Shown in pieces: positions 1 through 7,910 of a stretch of DNA of 64,000 bases. The notes under the pieces are model-generated. The model was not told the origin of the DNA. It ran no database searches and was given only the letters and a program-made list of their open reading frames with translations. The stretch spans positions 14,048-78,047 of the forward strand of contig CAZEWN010000016.1 in assembly GCA_964516135.1 (NCBI GenBank), given 5' to 3'. The stretch's first letter is position 1. Every line of letters begins with the position of its first letter. A program made the translations under genes and the position numbers. The stretch comes from 34-65-8 sp964516135. Its GTDB lineage: Bacteria; Pseudomonadota; Alphaproteobacteria; Sphingomonadales; Sphingomonadaceae.

Positions 1-696
1 TACGAGGACGCGCACCTCGTCGTGGTTGACAAGCCCGCGGGCATGGTCGTCCACCCCGCGGCGGGAAATCCGGATGGCACGCTGGTCAACGCCCTGCTGC
101 ACCATTGCCATGGCCAGTTGTCGGGGATCGGGGGAATCGCGCGGCCGGGGATCGTCCACCGGATCGACAAGGACACATCCGGCCTGCTGGTCGCGGCCAA
201 GACCACCGCCGCGCACGAAGGGCTGGCGCGGCAATTCGCCGATCACACGATCATGCGCCGCTATTTGGCGGTCTGCGCGGGCCACCCTGTGCCAGCCGAA
301 GGAACGATCGCGGGGCGGATCGGGCGGTCGGAAGCCGATCGGAAGAAGATGGCCGTCCTTCACGAAAAGTCGCCGCGCGGCAAACATGCCGTGACCCGTT
401 ACCGCACGCTCAACCGGCTGGATCAATGCGCGCTGCTCGAATGTCGGCTCGAAACGGGGCGCACCCACCAGGTGCGCGTTCACTGCGCGTCAATAGGTCA
501 TCCGCTAGTGGGTGATCCTGTCTATGGACGTACACCCAAGGCGCTTCGCCCGCTGCTTTCGCGGATCGGTTTTGCCCGCCAGGCCTTGCACGCGGCGGCG
601 CTGGGCTTCGTCCATCCCATCACCGGGGAAATGGTGGAATGCCACGCCGAATTGCCTGCCGATATGCAGGAACTCATCGACGAAACCGCTCGTTGA
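1..696 (+). CDS. rluD: RluA-family 23S rRNA pseudouridine synthase, 5' end missing
   Basis: The reading frame is open from base 1 (Y-E-D-A-H-L-V-V-V-D-K-P-A-G), so the true start lies left of the window. The catalytic motif HRIDKDTSGLL, with the conserved Asp that attacks uridine, is present, as are the family's VDKPAGMVVHP stretch and the ETGRTHQVRVH motif. The enzyme isomerises uridines in 23S rRNA in the cytoplasm. The RluA/C/D subgroup cannot be fixed without the N-terminal S4 domain, but the motifs fit RluD, and an RluA-type synthase upstream of rpoH is common in sphingomonads. The gene ends 121 bp before the chosen rpoH start. Confidence 0.9.
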   Translation, partial: YEDAHLVVVDKPAGMVVHPAAGNPDGTLVNALLHHCHGQLSGIGGIARPGIVHRIDKDTSGLLVAAKTTAAHEGLARQFADHTIMRRYLAVCAGHPVPAEGTIAGRIGRSEADRKKMAVLHEKSPRGKHAVTRYRTLNRLDQCALLECRLETGRTHQVRVHCASIGHPLVGDPVYGRTPKALRPLLSRIGFARQALHAAALGFVHPITGEMVECHAELPADMQELIDETAR

Positions 697-719
697 AATC
701 GACGAAACGCGCTGCATTT
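693..719 (+). promoter_or_regulatory. candidate heat-shock-type promoter of rpoH
   Basis: A GTTGAAA-like -35 (TTGAAA at 693-698) is followed after 13 bases by CTGCATTT (712-719). This resembles the sigma-32 pattern CTTGAAA-N11-16-CCCATNT. It overlaps the stop codon of the upstream pseudouridine synthase gene and lies about 100 bp before the rpoH start. Autoregulation of rpoH from a sigma-32 promoter is known in other alphaproteobacteria. The -10 match is imperfect, so this is tentative. Confidence 0.3.
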
Positions 720-817
720 CGCGCCGATTTGGTGTATAGGAACTGGTGTGGCCCGAACCGCAGGATGCCCAGCAGGGGTCCGGCAAGCGTGGTCGACACA
801 GAAAGGTTAGGGAAGTA

Positions 818-1723
818 GTGAGCAACAACAAGGCATTGAGCGTTCCGGCGCTCGGCGGTGAACAGAGCCTCAACCGCTATCTCTCCGAGATCAAGAAATT
901 CCCCCTTCTGACCGCCGAGCAGGAATACATGCTCGCCAAGCGGTACGAAGAGCACGAGGATCCCGAAGCTGCAGCGCAGCTCGTCACCTCGCACCTGCGC
1001 CTGGTGGCCAAGATCGCGATGGGATATCGCGGTTATGGCCTGCCGGTCAGCGATCTCATTTCCGAAGGCAACGTCGGCCTGATGCAGGGGGTCAAGAAGT
1101 TCGAAGCCGATCGCGGCTTCCGCCTCGCGACCTATGCCATGTGGTGGATCAAGGCGTCGATCCAGGAATTCATCCTGCGGTCCTGGTCGCTCGTCAAGAT
1201 CGGCACCACTTCGGCACAGAAGAAGCTGTTCTTCAACCTTCGCCGCATGAAGAAGAACCTCGACGCCTACGAGGAAGGCGATCTTCATCCCGATGACGTG
1301 ACCAAAATCGCAACCGACCTCGGCGTGCCCGAGCAGGAAGTGATCAACATGAACCGGCGCATGATGATGGGCGGCGACGGGTCGCTCAACGCGCCGATGC
1401 GCGGGGGCGAGGAAGGCGCGGGTCAGTGGCAGGACTGGCTGAGCGACGATCGTCCGCTTCAGGACGAAACCGTTGCCGAAACGGAAGAGGCCGAGGTCCG
1501 CCACGAAATGCTGGTCGAGGCGATGGACAGCCTCAACGAGCGTGAGAAGCATATCCTCACCGAGCGGCGCCTGAAGGACGATCCGCAGACGTTGGAAGAG
1601 CTTTCGCAGGTCTACAATGTCAGCCGCGAACGCATCCGCCAGATCGAGGTGCGCGCGTTCGAGAAGCTGCAGAAGGCGATGATGCGTATTGCTGGCGACC
1701 GGCTGCTGCCGGGGGCCGCCTAA
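818..1723 (+). CDS. rpoH: RNA polymerase heat-shock sigma factor RpoH (sigma-32)
   Basis: The protein has 301 residues, the normal length for RpoH. Region 2 (about 57-128) contains the YRGYGLPVSDLISEGNVGL core-binding segment and the promoter-melting segment ATYAMWWIKASIQE. The RpoH box QKKLFFNLRR sits at 134-143 and separates this protein from RpoD. The C-terminal region 4 helix-turn-helix ends in VSRERIRQIEVRAFEKLQ. The GTG start at 818 is preferred because GGGAAG lies just upstream and the protein then begins like other RpoH proteins; an in-frame GTG at 746 would add a non-conserved leader. RpoH directs transcription of chaperone and protease genes under heat shock. The gene ends 4 bases into the stop of the opposite-strand small gene. 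Confidence 0.95.
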   Translation: MSNNKALSVPALGGEQSLNRYLSEIKKFPLLTAEQEYMLAKRYEEHEDPEAAAQLVTSHLRLVAKIAMGYRGYGLPVSDLISEGNVGLMQGVKKFEADRGFRLATYAMWWIKASIQEFILRSWSLVKIGTTSAQKKLFFNLRRMKKNLDAYEEGDLHPDDVTKIATDLGVPEQEVINMNRRMMMGGDGSLNAPMRGGEEGAGQWQDWLSDDRPLQDETVAETEEAEVRHEMLVEAMDSLNEREKHILTERRLKDDPQTLEELSQVYNVSRERIRQIEVRAFEKLQKAMMRIAGDRLLPGAA

Positions 1724-1899
1724 AACGTGCTGCCGCGCTCGCGCGCCCTGTCATGGGGCGACGGGCGCGGCGGTTCCTCGTCCCATTCGTCGAATACACC
1801 GCGCCCGAGCCGTTCGGCACGGCGCCGTTGTTCGGCCAGTGCATGTTCGACCAGATCGCTGCTGACGATATCGCTCCAGCACCACGCTTGGCCGGCCAT
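1720..1899 (-). CDS. small hypothetical protein, 59 aa
   Basis: A short ORF on the minus strand begins MAGQAWCWSDIVSSDLVEHA and ends in a charged, Pro/Arg-rich tail. A good ribosome-binding site (GAGGGAGA) lies 7 bases before the ATG at 1899, which supports this start over an upstream in-frame ATG at 1956. No domain is recognised. The N-terminal half is moderately hydrophobic and the C-terminal half is hydrophilic. I believe similar small proteins occur in sphingomonads but cannot confirm it here. It converges with rpoH and overlaps its end by 4 bases. Confidence 0.65.
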   Translation of the reverse strand: MAGQAWCWSDIVSSDLVEHALAEQRRRAERLGRGVFDEWDEEPPRPSPHDRARERGSTF

Positions 1900-2024
1900 T
1901 GCATTTCTCCCTCGATCGGCGGCACCATAGCGGATCGAACGGCCCGGCGATTGCAAGTAAACGACATGTGCCGCAACAGGCCAACGGGATTCCCAAGCGC
2001 GGCGAACGCCGCTAGATCGACGCG

Positions 2025-2693
2025 ATGCTGCGTATCTTCCGGTTTCTCGCCAAGCTGGCGCTGGGTTTCGTCGGCTTGAGCCTGGCGCTGGTGTTGCTGT
2101 ACAAGTTCGTTCCGGTCCCGGTCACCGCGACCATGGTGATGGACGGCAACGGTATCACCAAGAACTGGGAACCGCTTTCCAATATCGATCGCAACCTGGT
2201 GACGGCGGTGATCGCGGCAGAGGACGGCAAATTCTGCACCCATAACGGGTTCGACCGCGAGGCGATCGAGAACGCGATCCAGCGCAATCGTGAAGGCGGG
2301 CGGATTCGGGGCGGATCCACGATCAGCCAGCAAACCGCCAAGAACGTGTTCCTGTGGCAGGGCGGCGGTTACGTGCGGAAGGGCTTCGAGGCCTGGTTTA
2401 CCTTCCTCATCGAGAATATCTGGGGCAAGCGGCGGATCATGGAAGTCTATCTCAATGTCGCTGAAACCGGCATCGGGACATATGGCGCGGAAGCCGGGGC
2501 GCAGCGTTACTTCAATCATTCCGCTGCCCGGCTCAGCCGCGACGAAGCGGCGCGCATGGCCGCCGCCCTGCCCCTGCCCAAGGTGCGTTCGGTGGTGAAC
2601 CCGCGCGGCTATACCCGGCGCTATGCCAACACCATTGCCGCGCGCATGGGTGTGGTCAGGCGTGACGGGCTGGACGCCTGCGTTTACGGCTGA
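2025..2693 (+). CDS. mtgA: monofunctional biosynthetic peptidoglycan transglycosylase
   Basis: A 222-residue GT51 glycosyltransferase that polymerises lipid II into glycan strands on the outer face of the inner membrane. A single N-terminal membrane anchor spans about residues 8-30. The GT51 motifs appear in order: AAEDGKFCTHNGFD with catalytic Glu66, RGGSTISQQTAKNVFL, and GKRRIMEVYLNVAE. There is no transpeptidase domain, and the length is normal for MtgA. The CDF exporter gene starts 5 bases after its stop, so the two are probably cotranscribed. Confidence 0.95.
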   Translation: MLRIFRFLAKLALGFVGLSLALVLLYKFVPVPVTATMVMDGNGITKNWEPLSNIDRNLVTAVIAAEDGKFCTHNGFDREAIENAIQRNREGGRIRGGSTISQQTAKNVFLWQGGGYVRKGFEAWFTFLIENIWGKRRIMEVYLNVAETGIGTYGAEAGAQRYFNHSAARLSRDEAARMAAALPLPKVRSVVNPRGYTRRYANTIAARMGVVRRDGLDACVYG

Positions 2694-2698
2694 TCGCG

Positions 2699-3613
2699 AT
2701 GGGCGCGGCGCATTCACATTCGCACGGGCACGGGCACGCACATGGCGCCGCCCCCGATCATGGGCGTGCCTTTGCCATCGGGATCATGCTCAACCTGGCC
2801 TTCGTGGTGGTTGAGGCGACATTCGGGTTTCTGTCCGGATCGATGGCGCTGGTGGCGGACGCGGGGCACAATTTGTCGGACGTGCTCGGGCTGGTGCTCG
2901 CATGGGGGGCGGCCACGGCGGCGCGCCGGCCAGCGAGCGGACGCTATACCTACGGCTTCAAGAGCTCGACGATCCTGGCCGCGATGGCCAATGCCGGGCT
3001 GCTGATGGTCGCGATCGGAGCAATCCTGTTCGAAACGCTGAACCGCTTTGCCGAGCCGCCGCCGGTGCAGGGCCGCACGATGATCGTCGTCGCGGGGATC
3101 GGGATCGTGATCAACGCCGCGACGGCGCTGATGTTCATGCGCGGGCGACACCGCGACCTGAACATTCGCGGCGCCTTCCTGCACATGGCCGCCGACGCGC
3201 TCGTTTCGCTGGGCGTGGTCGTGGCGGGGGTCGCGATCCTGCTGACCGGTGAACAGTGGATCGACCCGGTCACGAGCCTGGTGATCGTCGCGGTGATCGC
3301 CTGGGGCACATGGGGCCTGCTGCGTGACAGCGTGAAGATGGGGCTGCTGGCGGTGCCTGAAGGGATCGACGAGGGCGAGGTTCGTTCCTATCTGTCCGCC
3401 CTGCCCGGCGTGGCCATGATCCATGATCTCCATATCTGGCCGATGAGCACCACCGAAACAGCCCTGACCGCGCATCTGGTCATGCCAGGTGGCCACCCCG
3501 CCGATGCCTTCCTGCACGAAATCGCGCATACGCTCGAGGACCACTTCGGCATCGCCCATGCCACGATCCAGGTCCATCTCGCCCCCGATGGCCACCCGAG
3601 TTGTGTCCGATGA
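2699..3613 (+). CDS. cation diffusion facilitator (Zn/Co/Cd exporter)
   Basis: A 304-residue CDF-family protein, similar in layout to CzcD/ZitB. It starts with a His-rich segment (about residues 5-21, with repeated H-S/G/A-H) that probably binds metal. Six membrane segments follow, with the transport-site Asp/His motifs ALVADAGHNLSDV in helix 2 and HMAADALVSLG in helix 5. A cytosolic C-terminal domain ends in IHDLHIWPMS...HLVMPGG and ATIQVHL. It exports divalent cations using the proton gradient. Its stop codon overlaps the start of the ECF sigma gene (ATGA), which suggests coordinated expression of metal efflux and the stress regulator. Confidence 0.92.
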   Translation: MGAAHSHSHGHGHAHGAAPDHGRAFAIGIMLNLAFVVVEATFGFLSGSMALVADAGHNLSDVLGLVLAWGAATAARRPASGRYTYGFKSSTILAAMANAGLLMVAIGAILFETLNRFAEPPPVQGRTMIVVAGIGIVINAATALMFMRGRHRDLNIRGAFLHMAADALVSLGVVVAGVAILLTGEQWIDPVTSLVIVAVIAWGTWGLLRDSVKMGLLAVPEGIDEGEVRSYLSALPGVAMIHDLHIWPMSTTETALTAHLVMPGGHPADAFLHEIAHTLEDHFGIAHATIQVHLAPDGHPSCVR

Positions 3614-4173
3614 GCGACGCGGCACGCACGGCGCTGGTCGCGGCGATGCGCCGCCTCGCCGAAGGCGACCGGGCCGCGCTGGAAGACATCTATCGCGCAA
3701 CTTCGGCGAAACTATACGGCATCTGCTATCGTATCTTGGGTGATGCGAAGGAAGCTGAGGACGCCTTGCAGGATGTATATGTCAACCTGTGGCAACGCGC
3801 GTCGCGCTACGACCCGGACCGGGCGAGCCCGATCACCTGGCTGGCGGTGTTCGCGCGGAACCGGGCCGTCGACCGGTTGCGCGCCGGCGCCGCCCGCCGC
3901 GCCGCGCGCGCGCCGATCGAGGATGCCGCGGACCTTGCCCACGACGCGCCCTCTCCCGACACCCTCCTGGAGCGCGATGAGCGCAGCGCGCGGGTCTACC
4001 ACTGCCTCGAAACGCTGGCCGCGGACCAGCGTGAAAACGTGCGGGAAGCCTTCCTCGGCGGACGTACTTATGCAGAGCTTGCCATGCGGCGCGGGGTTCC
4101 GCTCGGCACGATGAAGAGCGCGATGCGCCGCAGCCTGGCGCGGCTGCGAACCTGCATGGAGCAGGGCGAATGA
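3610..4173 (+). CDS. ECF-family RNA polymerase sigma factor
   Basis: A 187-residue sigma-70-type ECF factor. Region 2 (about 20-90) includes the LYGICYRILGDAKEAEDALQDVYVNLW segment, and region 4 (about 125-180) ends in a helix-turn-helix containing YAELAMRRGVPLGTMKSAMRRSLARLR. The ATG at 3610 overlaps the exporter stop; a TTG at 3601 would add only three residues. The next gene, its anti-sigma factor, begins in the overlapping ATGA at 4170. The downstream fasciclin gene makes the set resemble the mycobacterial SigK-RskA-MPT83 arrangement. Confidence 0.93.
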   Translation: MSDAARTALVAAMRRLAEGDRAALEDIYRATSAKLYGICYRILGDAKEAEDALQDVYVNLWQRASRYDPDRASPITWLAVFARNRAVDRLRAGAARRAARAPIEDAADLAHDAPSPDTLLERDERSARVYHCLETLAADQRENVREAFLGGRTYAELAMRRGVPLGTMKSAMRRSLARLRTCMEQGE

Positions 4174-4883
4174 ACGACGGCCACAATACCGACGACGAGC
4201 ACCGCGCGGCCGAATATGCGCTTGGCCTGCTGGAGGGCGAGGAATTGCTCGCCGCGCGCGCGCACCTTGCCCGCGACCCTTCATTCGCGGCCATGGTCGG
4301 GCGGTGGGAGCGTGACCTCGCGCCCTTGCTCGAAGAGATCGCAGGGCGGGATCCCCCGCCCGAACTGTGGCCGCGCATCGCCGCCGCGATCGACGCGCGC
4401 ACCGCGACGGACCCGGTCGTGCGCCTCACCCGGCAGGTTCGCCTGTGGCAACGCGCCGCCGCCGGTGCGGCGATCGCGGCAGTTGCGGCGCTTGCCACGT
4501 TCTTCCTTGCACCGCAGACGACCACCAATCCGCTAAGCGGCACGCCGCCGCCGCTGGTTGCCTCGATCCCGATCGGTGATGCAGGGCCGCGCCTTGCGCT
4601 GACCTATCTCCCCGGTGAGCGGCGGATGCTGGTCTCGGCGAGCGGCCTTACCGCCGATGGCGTCCACGATCACGAACTGTGGCTGGTGCCCCGGCAGGGA
4701 GAGCTACGTTCGCTCGGCGTCGTACGCCCGGGCGAGGAGGTGAGCGTGGCCGTGGCCCCCGAAACTGCCGCGCTGATCCTCGACGGATCGCCGCTCGTGC
4801 TGACCCGCGAACCACTTGGCGGCAAACCGGCGGGGGCAGCGGCGGGGCCGATCGTGGCCGAGGGGGCGCTCACCGCGATCTGA
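4170..4883 (+). CDS. membrane-bound anti-sigma factor, RskA type
   Basis: A 237-residue anti-sigma factor. The cytosolic N-terminal part (1-90) carries the AEYALGLLEGEE helix and the RDPSFAAMVGRWERDLAPL segment typical of RskA-like proteins, without the zinc-binding HxxxCxxC motif. A single membrane helix lies at about 94-113. The periplasmic RskA domain follows and contains LALTYLPGERRMLVSASGL and HELWLVP. It should hold the ECF factor at the membrane until proteolysis releases it. Its ATG overlaps the sigma gene stop, which ensures stoichiometric expression. Confidence 0.92.
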   Translation: MNDGHNTDDEHRAAEYALGLLEGEELLAARAHLARDPSFAAMVGRWERDLAPLLEEIAGRDPPPELWPRIAAAIDARTATDPVVRLTRQVRLWQRAAAGAAIAAVAALATFFLAPQTTTNPLSGTPPPLVASIPIGDAGPRLALTYLPGERRMLVSASGLTADGVHDHELWLVPRQGELRSLGVVRPGEEVSVAVAPETAALILDGSPLVLTREPLGGKPAGAAAGPIVAEGALTAI

Positions 4884-4907
4884 GCGCAACTTTTGTTTGC
4901 CTGCCGA

Positions 4908-4936
4908 TGCATCCGGGCGAGCCGCCGCTCCGTATC
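4908..4936 (+). promoter_or_regulatory. candidate ECF-type promoter before the fasciclin gene
   Basis: TGCATCC (4908-4914) and CGTATC (4931-4936) are separated by 16 bases and lie about 50 bases upstream of the fasciclin ATG, just after the anti-sigma gene. A -35 with an ATCC core and a -10 starting CGTA is typical of ECF-sigma promoters. The position suggests that the adjacent ECF factor transcribes the fasciclin gene. I did not see the same pair immediately upstream of the sigma gene itself. Confidence 0.45.
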
Positions 4937-4985
4937 TGACCATGCGGGACCCGTCCGGGCCCGAGCGTCACCAAGGAGTTCGGAT

Positions 4986-5549
4986 ATGTCACCCCAGTTG
5001 CAAGCCGCCACCTTCGCCGCTGTCGCCGCGATGGGCAGCTTCGCGATCGTCGCCACCGCGCCGGTTCAGGCGCACAATCACAGGCATCATGGGGCCGCCA
5101 CCCAGCCCAACATCGTGGCCGCCGCGCAGGGTACGGGCGTGCACGAAACCCTGGTCGCCGCGGTTCGGGCGGCGGGCCTGGTCGAAACGCTGTCCGGACC
5201 CGGCCCCTTCACCGTATTCGCGCCGACCGATACCGCCTTCGCCAAGCTGCCCGATGGCACCGTACCGAGCCTGCTGGAGACACGCAATCGTGACCGGCTG
5301 CGCGGGGTTCTGACCTATCACGTCGTCGCGGGCACGGTTTCGGCACGCGATCTTGCCGGACTGATCCGCCAGGGCGGCGGCACCGCACGCATCGACACGG
5401 TCGCGGGGGAAACACTCACAGCACGGCTCGCGAACGGCACCATCGTCATCACCGACGGAGCGGGCCGCGCAACCGCAGTGACACAGGCCGACGTGCGCGT
5501 GGCCAACGGCGTGATCCACGTCACCGACGGCGTGTTCCTGCCGGGCTGA
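4986..5549 (+). CDS. exported fasciclin (FAS1) domain protein
   Basis: A 187-residue protein with a signal peptide (hydrophobic core about 8-25, cleavage near APVQA|HN), then a short His-rich stretch and one FAS1 domain. Diagnostic segments are the H1-like GPFTVFAPTDTAFAKLP, the LTYHVVAG motif, and VRVANGVIHVTDGVFLP at the C-terminus. The ATG at 4986 follows a strong AAGGAG ribosome-binding site, so an in-frame upstream extension is rejected. FAS1 proteins mediate adhesion or envelope interactions in the periplasm or at the surface. It probably belongs to the regulon of the neighbouring ECF sigma factor. Confidence 0.92.
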   Translation: MSPQLQAATFAAVAAMGSFAIVATAPVQAHNHRHHGAATQPNIVAAAQGTGVHETLVAAVRAAGLVETLSGPGPFTVFAPTDTAFAKLPDGTVPSLLETRNRDRLRGVLTYHVVAGTVSARDLAGLIRQGGGTARIDTVAGETLTARLANGTIVITDGAGRATAVTQADVRVANGVIHVTDGVFLPG

Positions 5550-5572
5550 AGCTTCGTCAGCGCGCAACGAGA

Positions 5573-5603
5573 AAGGGCCGCCCGTCGCGCGCGGGCGGCC
5601 CTT
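5573..5603. terminator. bidirectional terminator-like hairpin
   Basis: A perfect 12-bp stem (AAGGGCCGCCCG / CGGGCGGCCCTT) encloses a 7-base loop between the convergent fasciclin and clpX genes. The stem has A-T pairs at its base on both strands, so it could act in both directions, although no long T run follows. Confidence 0.75.
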
Positions 5604-5635
5604 GTCGGTTCTGGTTGCGTTTACGGATCAGCGGC

Positions 5636-6901
5636 TCAGGCCGCGGCTTCCTTCTCGGCCTTGCCGCCGTGCACGCGGATCGGGTCCTTGCGCCCCTCGA
5701 CCACATCCTTGTCGACCACGATCTCGTTCACCCCGTCCATGTCGGGCAGGTCGAACATGGTATCGAGCAGGATGCCCTCGACGATCGATCGCAGGCCGCG
5801 GGCGCCGGTCTTGCGCTTGATCGCGCGCTCCGCGATCGCGGTCAGCGCGTCTTCGGTGAAGGTCAGTTCCACGTCCTCGAGCTCAAACAGCTTGCGGTAC
5901 TGCTTGACCAGCGCGTTCTTTGGCTCGCTGAGGATCTGCACCAGCGCCGGCACGTCGAGATCGTGCAACGTGGCGATCACCGGCAGGCGGCCGACGAATT
6001 CGGGGATCAGGCCGAACTTGAGAAGATCCTCCGGCTCGCTCTTTTCGAGCAGTTCGCCCACGCGGCGTTTGTCCGGATCAGCGACATGGGCGCCGAAGCC
6101 GATCGAGCGCTTCTGCAAGCGATCCGCGATGATCTTGTCGAGGCCCGCAAACGCGCCGCCGCAGATGAACAGGATGTTGGTCGTGTCCACCTGCAGGAAT
6201 TCCTGCTGCGGATGCTTGCGCCCGCCCTGCGGCGGGACCGAGGCAGTGGTGCCTTCCATCAGCTTGAGCAGCGCCTGCTGCACGCCTTCGCCCGACACGT
6301 CGCGCGTGATCGAGGGATTTTCCGCCTTGCGGGTGATTTTGTCGATCTCGTCGATGTAGACGATGCCGTGCTGCGCCTTGTCGACGTTGTAATCCGACGC
6401 CTGGAGCAGCTTCAGGATGATGTTCTCGACATCCTCGCCCACGTAGCCCGCTTCGGTCAGCGTGGTGGCGTCGGCCATGGTGAACGGCACGTCGAAGGTG
6501 CGCGCCAATGTCTGCGCCAGCAGCGTCTTGCCCGAACCGGTCGGGCCGACCAGCAGGATGTTCGACTTCGCCAGTTCGATATCGGCGGTCTTGTTCGAGT
6601 GCTTCAGCCGCTTGTAATGGTTGTGCACCGCGACCGAGAGCACGCGCTTGGCGCGATCCTGTCCGATGACATAGTCATTGAGCGTGGTGAAGATGTCCAT
6701 CGGCGTGGGGACTTCGCCTTCCTTGCGGCCCGTCAGCCCCGCCTTGGTTTCTTCCCGGATGATGTCGTTGCACAGCTCAACGCATTCGTCGCAGATGAAC
6801 ACGGTCGGGCCAGCGATCAGCTTGCGGACCTCGTGCTGCGACTTCCCGCAGAAACTGCAGTAAAGGGTGCTCTTGCTATCGGTTCCGCTCAATTTGGTCA
6901 T
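5636..6901 (-). CDS. clpX: ATP-dependent Clp protease ATP-binding subunit ClpX
   Basis: A 421-residue AAA+ unfoldase of normal length. The N-terminal zinc-binding domain has Cys15, Cys18, Cys37 and Cys40 (YCSFCGKS...FICDEC). Walker A is GPTGSGKTLLAQ, Walker B is IVYIDEIDKI, and the sensor-2 segment KTGARGLRS is present. ClpX recognises tagged or specific substrates, unfolds them and feeds them into ClpP. It lies downstream of clpP on the same strand with a 187-bp gap, so it may have its own promoter as well as readthrough from clpP. Confidence 0.98.
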   Translation of the reverse strand: MTKLSGTDSKSTLYCSFCGKSQHEVRKLIAGPTVFICDECVELCNDIIREETKAGLTGRKEGEVPTPMDIFTTLNDYVIGQDRAKRVLSVAVHNHYKRLKHSNKTADIELAKSNILLVGPTGSGKTLLAQTLARTFDVPFTMADATTLTEAGYVGEDVENIILKLLQASDYNVDKAQHGIVYIDEIDKITRKAENPSITRDVSGEGVQQALLKLMEGTTASVPPQGGRKHPQQEFLQVDTTNILFICGGAFAGLDKIIADRLQKRSIGFGAHVADPDKRRVGELLEKSEPEDLLKFGLIPEFVGRLPVIATLHDLDVPALVQILSEPKNALVKQYRKLFELEDVELTFTEDALTAIAERAIKRKTGARGLRSIVEGILLDTMFDLPDMDGVNEIVVDKDVVEGRKDPIRVHGGKAEKEAAA

Positions 6902-7088
6902 ATCCTGGTACGTCCCGATCCCTTTCCGGACTGATTCCGGGCGAGGGAATTGACCGACTCTAAGGCCGGATGGGCATTAATCAACACACTCGCGGCATAC
7001 CACACCCGGCTTGCCACAAGCTGAAACGGCACAGTTGCCGAAATCCTACGTTTCGCGTCCCGCGTCGGCACGATGCGGGCCGTGATGG

Positions 7089-7787
7089 TTACTCAGGCGC
7101 GCCGCCCGAACCGTCCTTGCCGCCGTCAGTCTCCGATTCCGGACGCGATTCGAACACCTTGTCGACGATGCCGAATTTCAGCGCCTCGTCCGCTTCGAGG
7201 AAGGTATCGCGATCCATCGCCTTCTCGATGTCGGTCAGGCTCTGGCCGGTATATTTGACGTAGAGATCGTTCATCCGCTGGCGGATCCGCAGGATCTCGC
7301 GCGCCTGGATTTCGATATCGCTCGCCATGCCGCGCGCGCCGCCGCTGGGCTGGTGCACCATGATGCGCGCATTGGGCAGCGCGATCCGCATCCCCGGCTC
7401 GCCCGCTGCGAGCAGGAAGCTGCCCATGCTGGCGGCCTGGCCGATGCACACGGTCGAAACGCGCGGCTTGATGTACTGCATGGTGTCGTGAATCGCCATG
7501 CCGGCGGTCACCACGCCGCCGGGCGAGTTGATATACATGCTGATCGGCTTGCTCGGGTTCTCGCTTTCGAGGAACAGCAGCTGGGCGACGATCAGCGACG
7601 CCATGTTATCCTCGACCTGGCCGGTCACGAACACGATCCGTTCGCGCAGCAGGCGGCTGAAGATGTCGAAGCTGCGCTCGCCCCGGCTGGTCTGCTCGAC
7701 CACCACCGGAACCAGCGCCCCGGTCACCGGATCATGGGTGAACTGGCCCTGGGTTGCGTGGCCCTGGCTTCCGAACAGGTCGATCAT
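7089..7787 (-). CDS. clpP: ATP-dependent Clp protease proteolytic subunit ClpP
   Basis: A 232-residue serine protease subunit. The catalytic triad is visible: Ser120 in GQAASMGSFLL, His145 in RIMVHQPSGG and Asp194 in MDRDTFLEA, with spacing equal to E. coli Ser97/His122/Asp171. The ATG at 7787 follows GAGGGA and gives the typical N-terminus with TGALVPVVVEQTSRGERSFDI. A longer in-frame extension upstream is not conserved-looking. A short acidic tail rich in Glu, Gly and Ser follows the core. The product forms the 14-mer chamber that works with ClpX encoded next to it. Confidence 0.97.
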   Translation of the reverse strand: MIDLFGSQGHATQGQFTHDPVTGALVPVVVEQTSRGERSFDIFSRLLRERIVFVTGQVEDNMASLIVAQLLFLESENPSKPISMYINSPGGVVTAGMAIHDTMQYIKPRVSTVCIGQAASMGSFLLAAGEPGMRIALPNARIMVHQPSGGARGMASDIEIQAREILRIRQRMNDLYVKYTGQSLTDIEKAMDRDTFLEADEALKFGIVDKVFESRPESETDGGKDGSGGAPE

Positions 7788-7910
7788 GAAATTCCCTCGC
7801 GTGTTTGGTCGAGCCGCTATGTCGCGTCGGACGTACCGATGTTCAAGGGCATTAACCGCGCGCATTGTGGAGCGCTTGCAATCCCGCCGTGCGATGGCAC
7901 TGTTGGCACG

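Noticed and set aside
5615..6934. 439-codon plus-strand frame opposite clpX
   Set aside because: It is the mirror of clpX codon bias; ClpX motifs on the minus strand are unambiguous.
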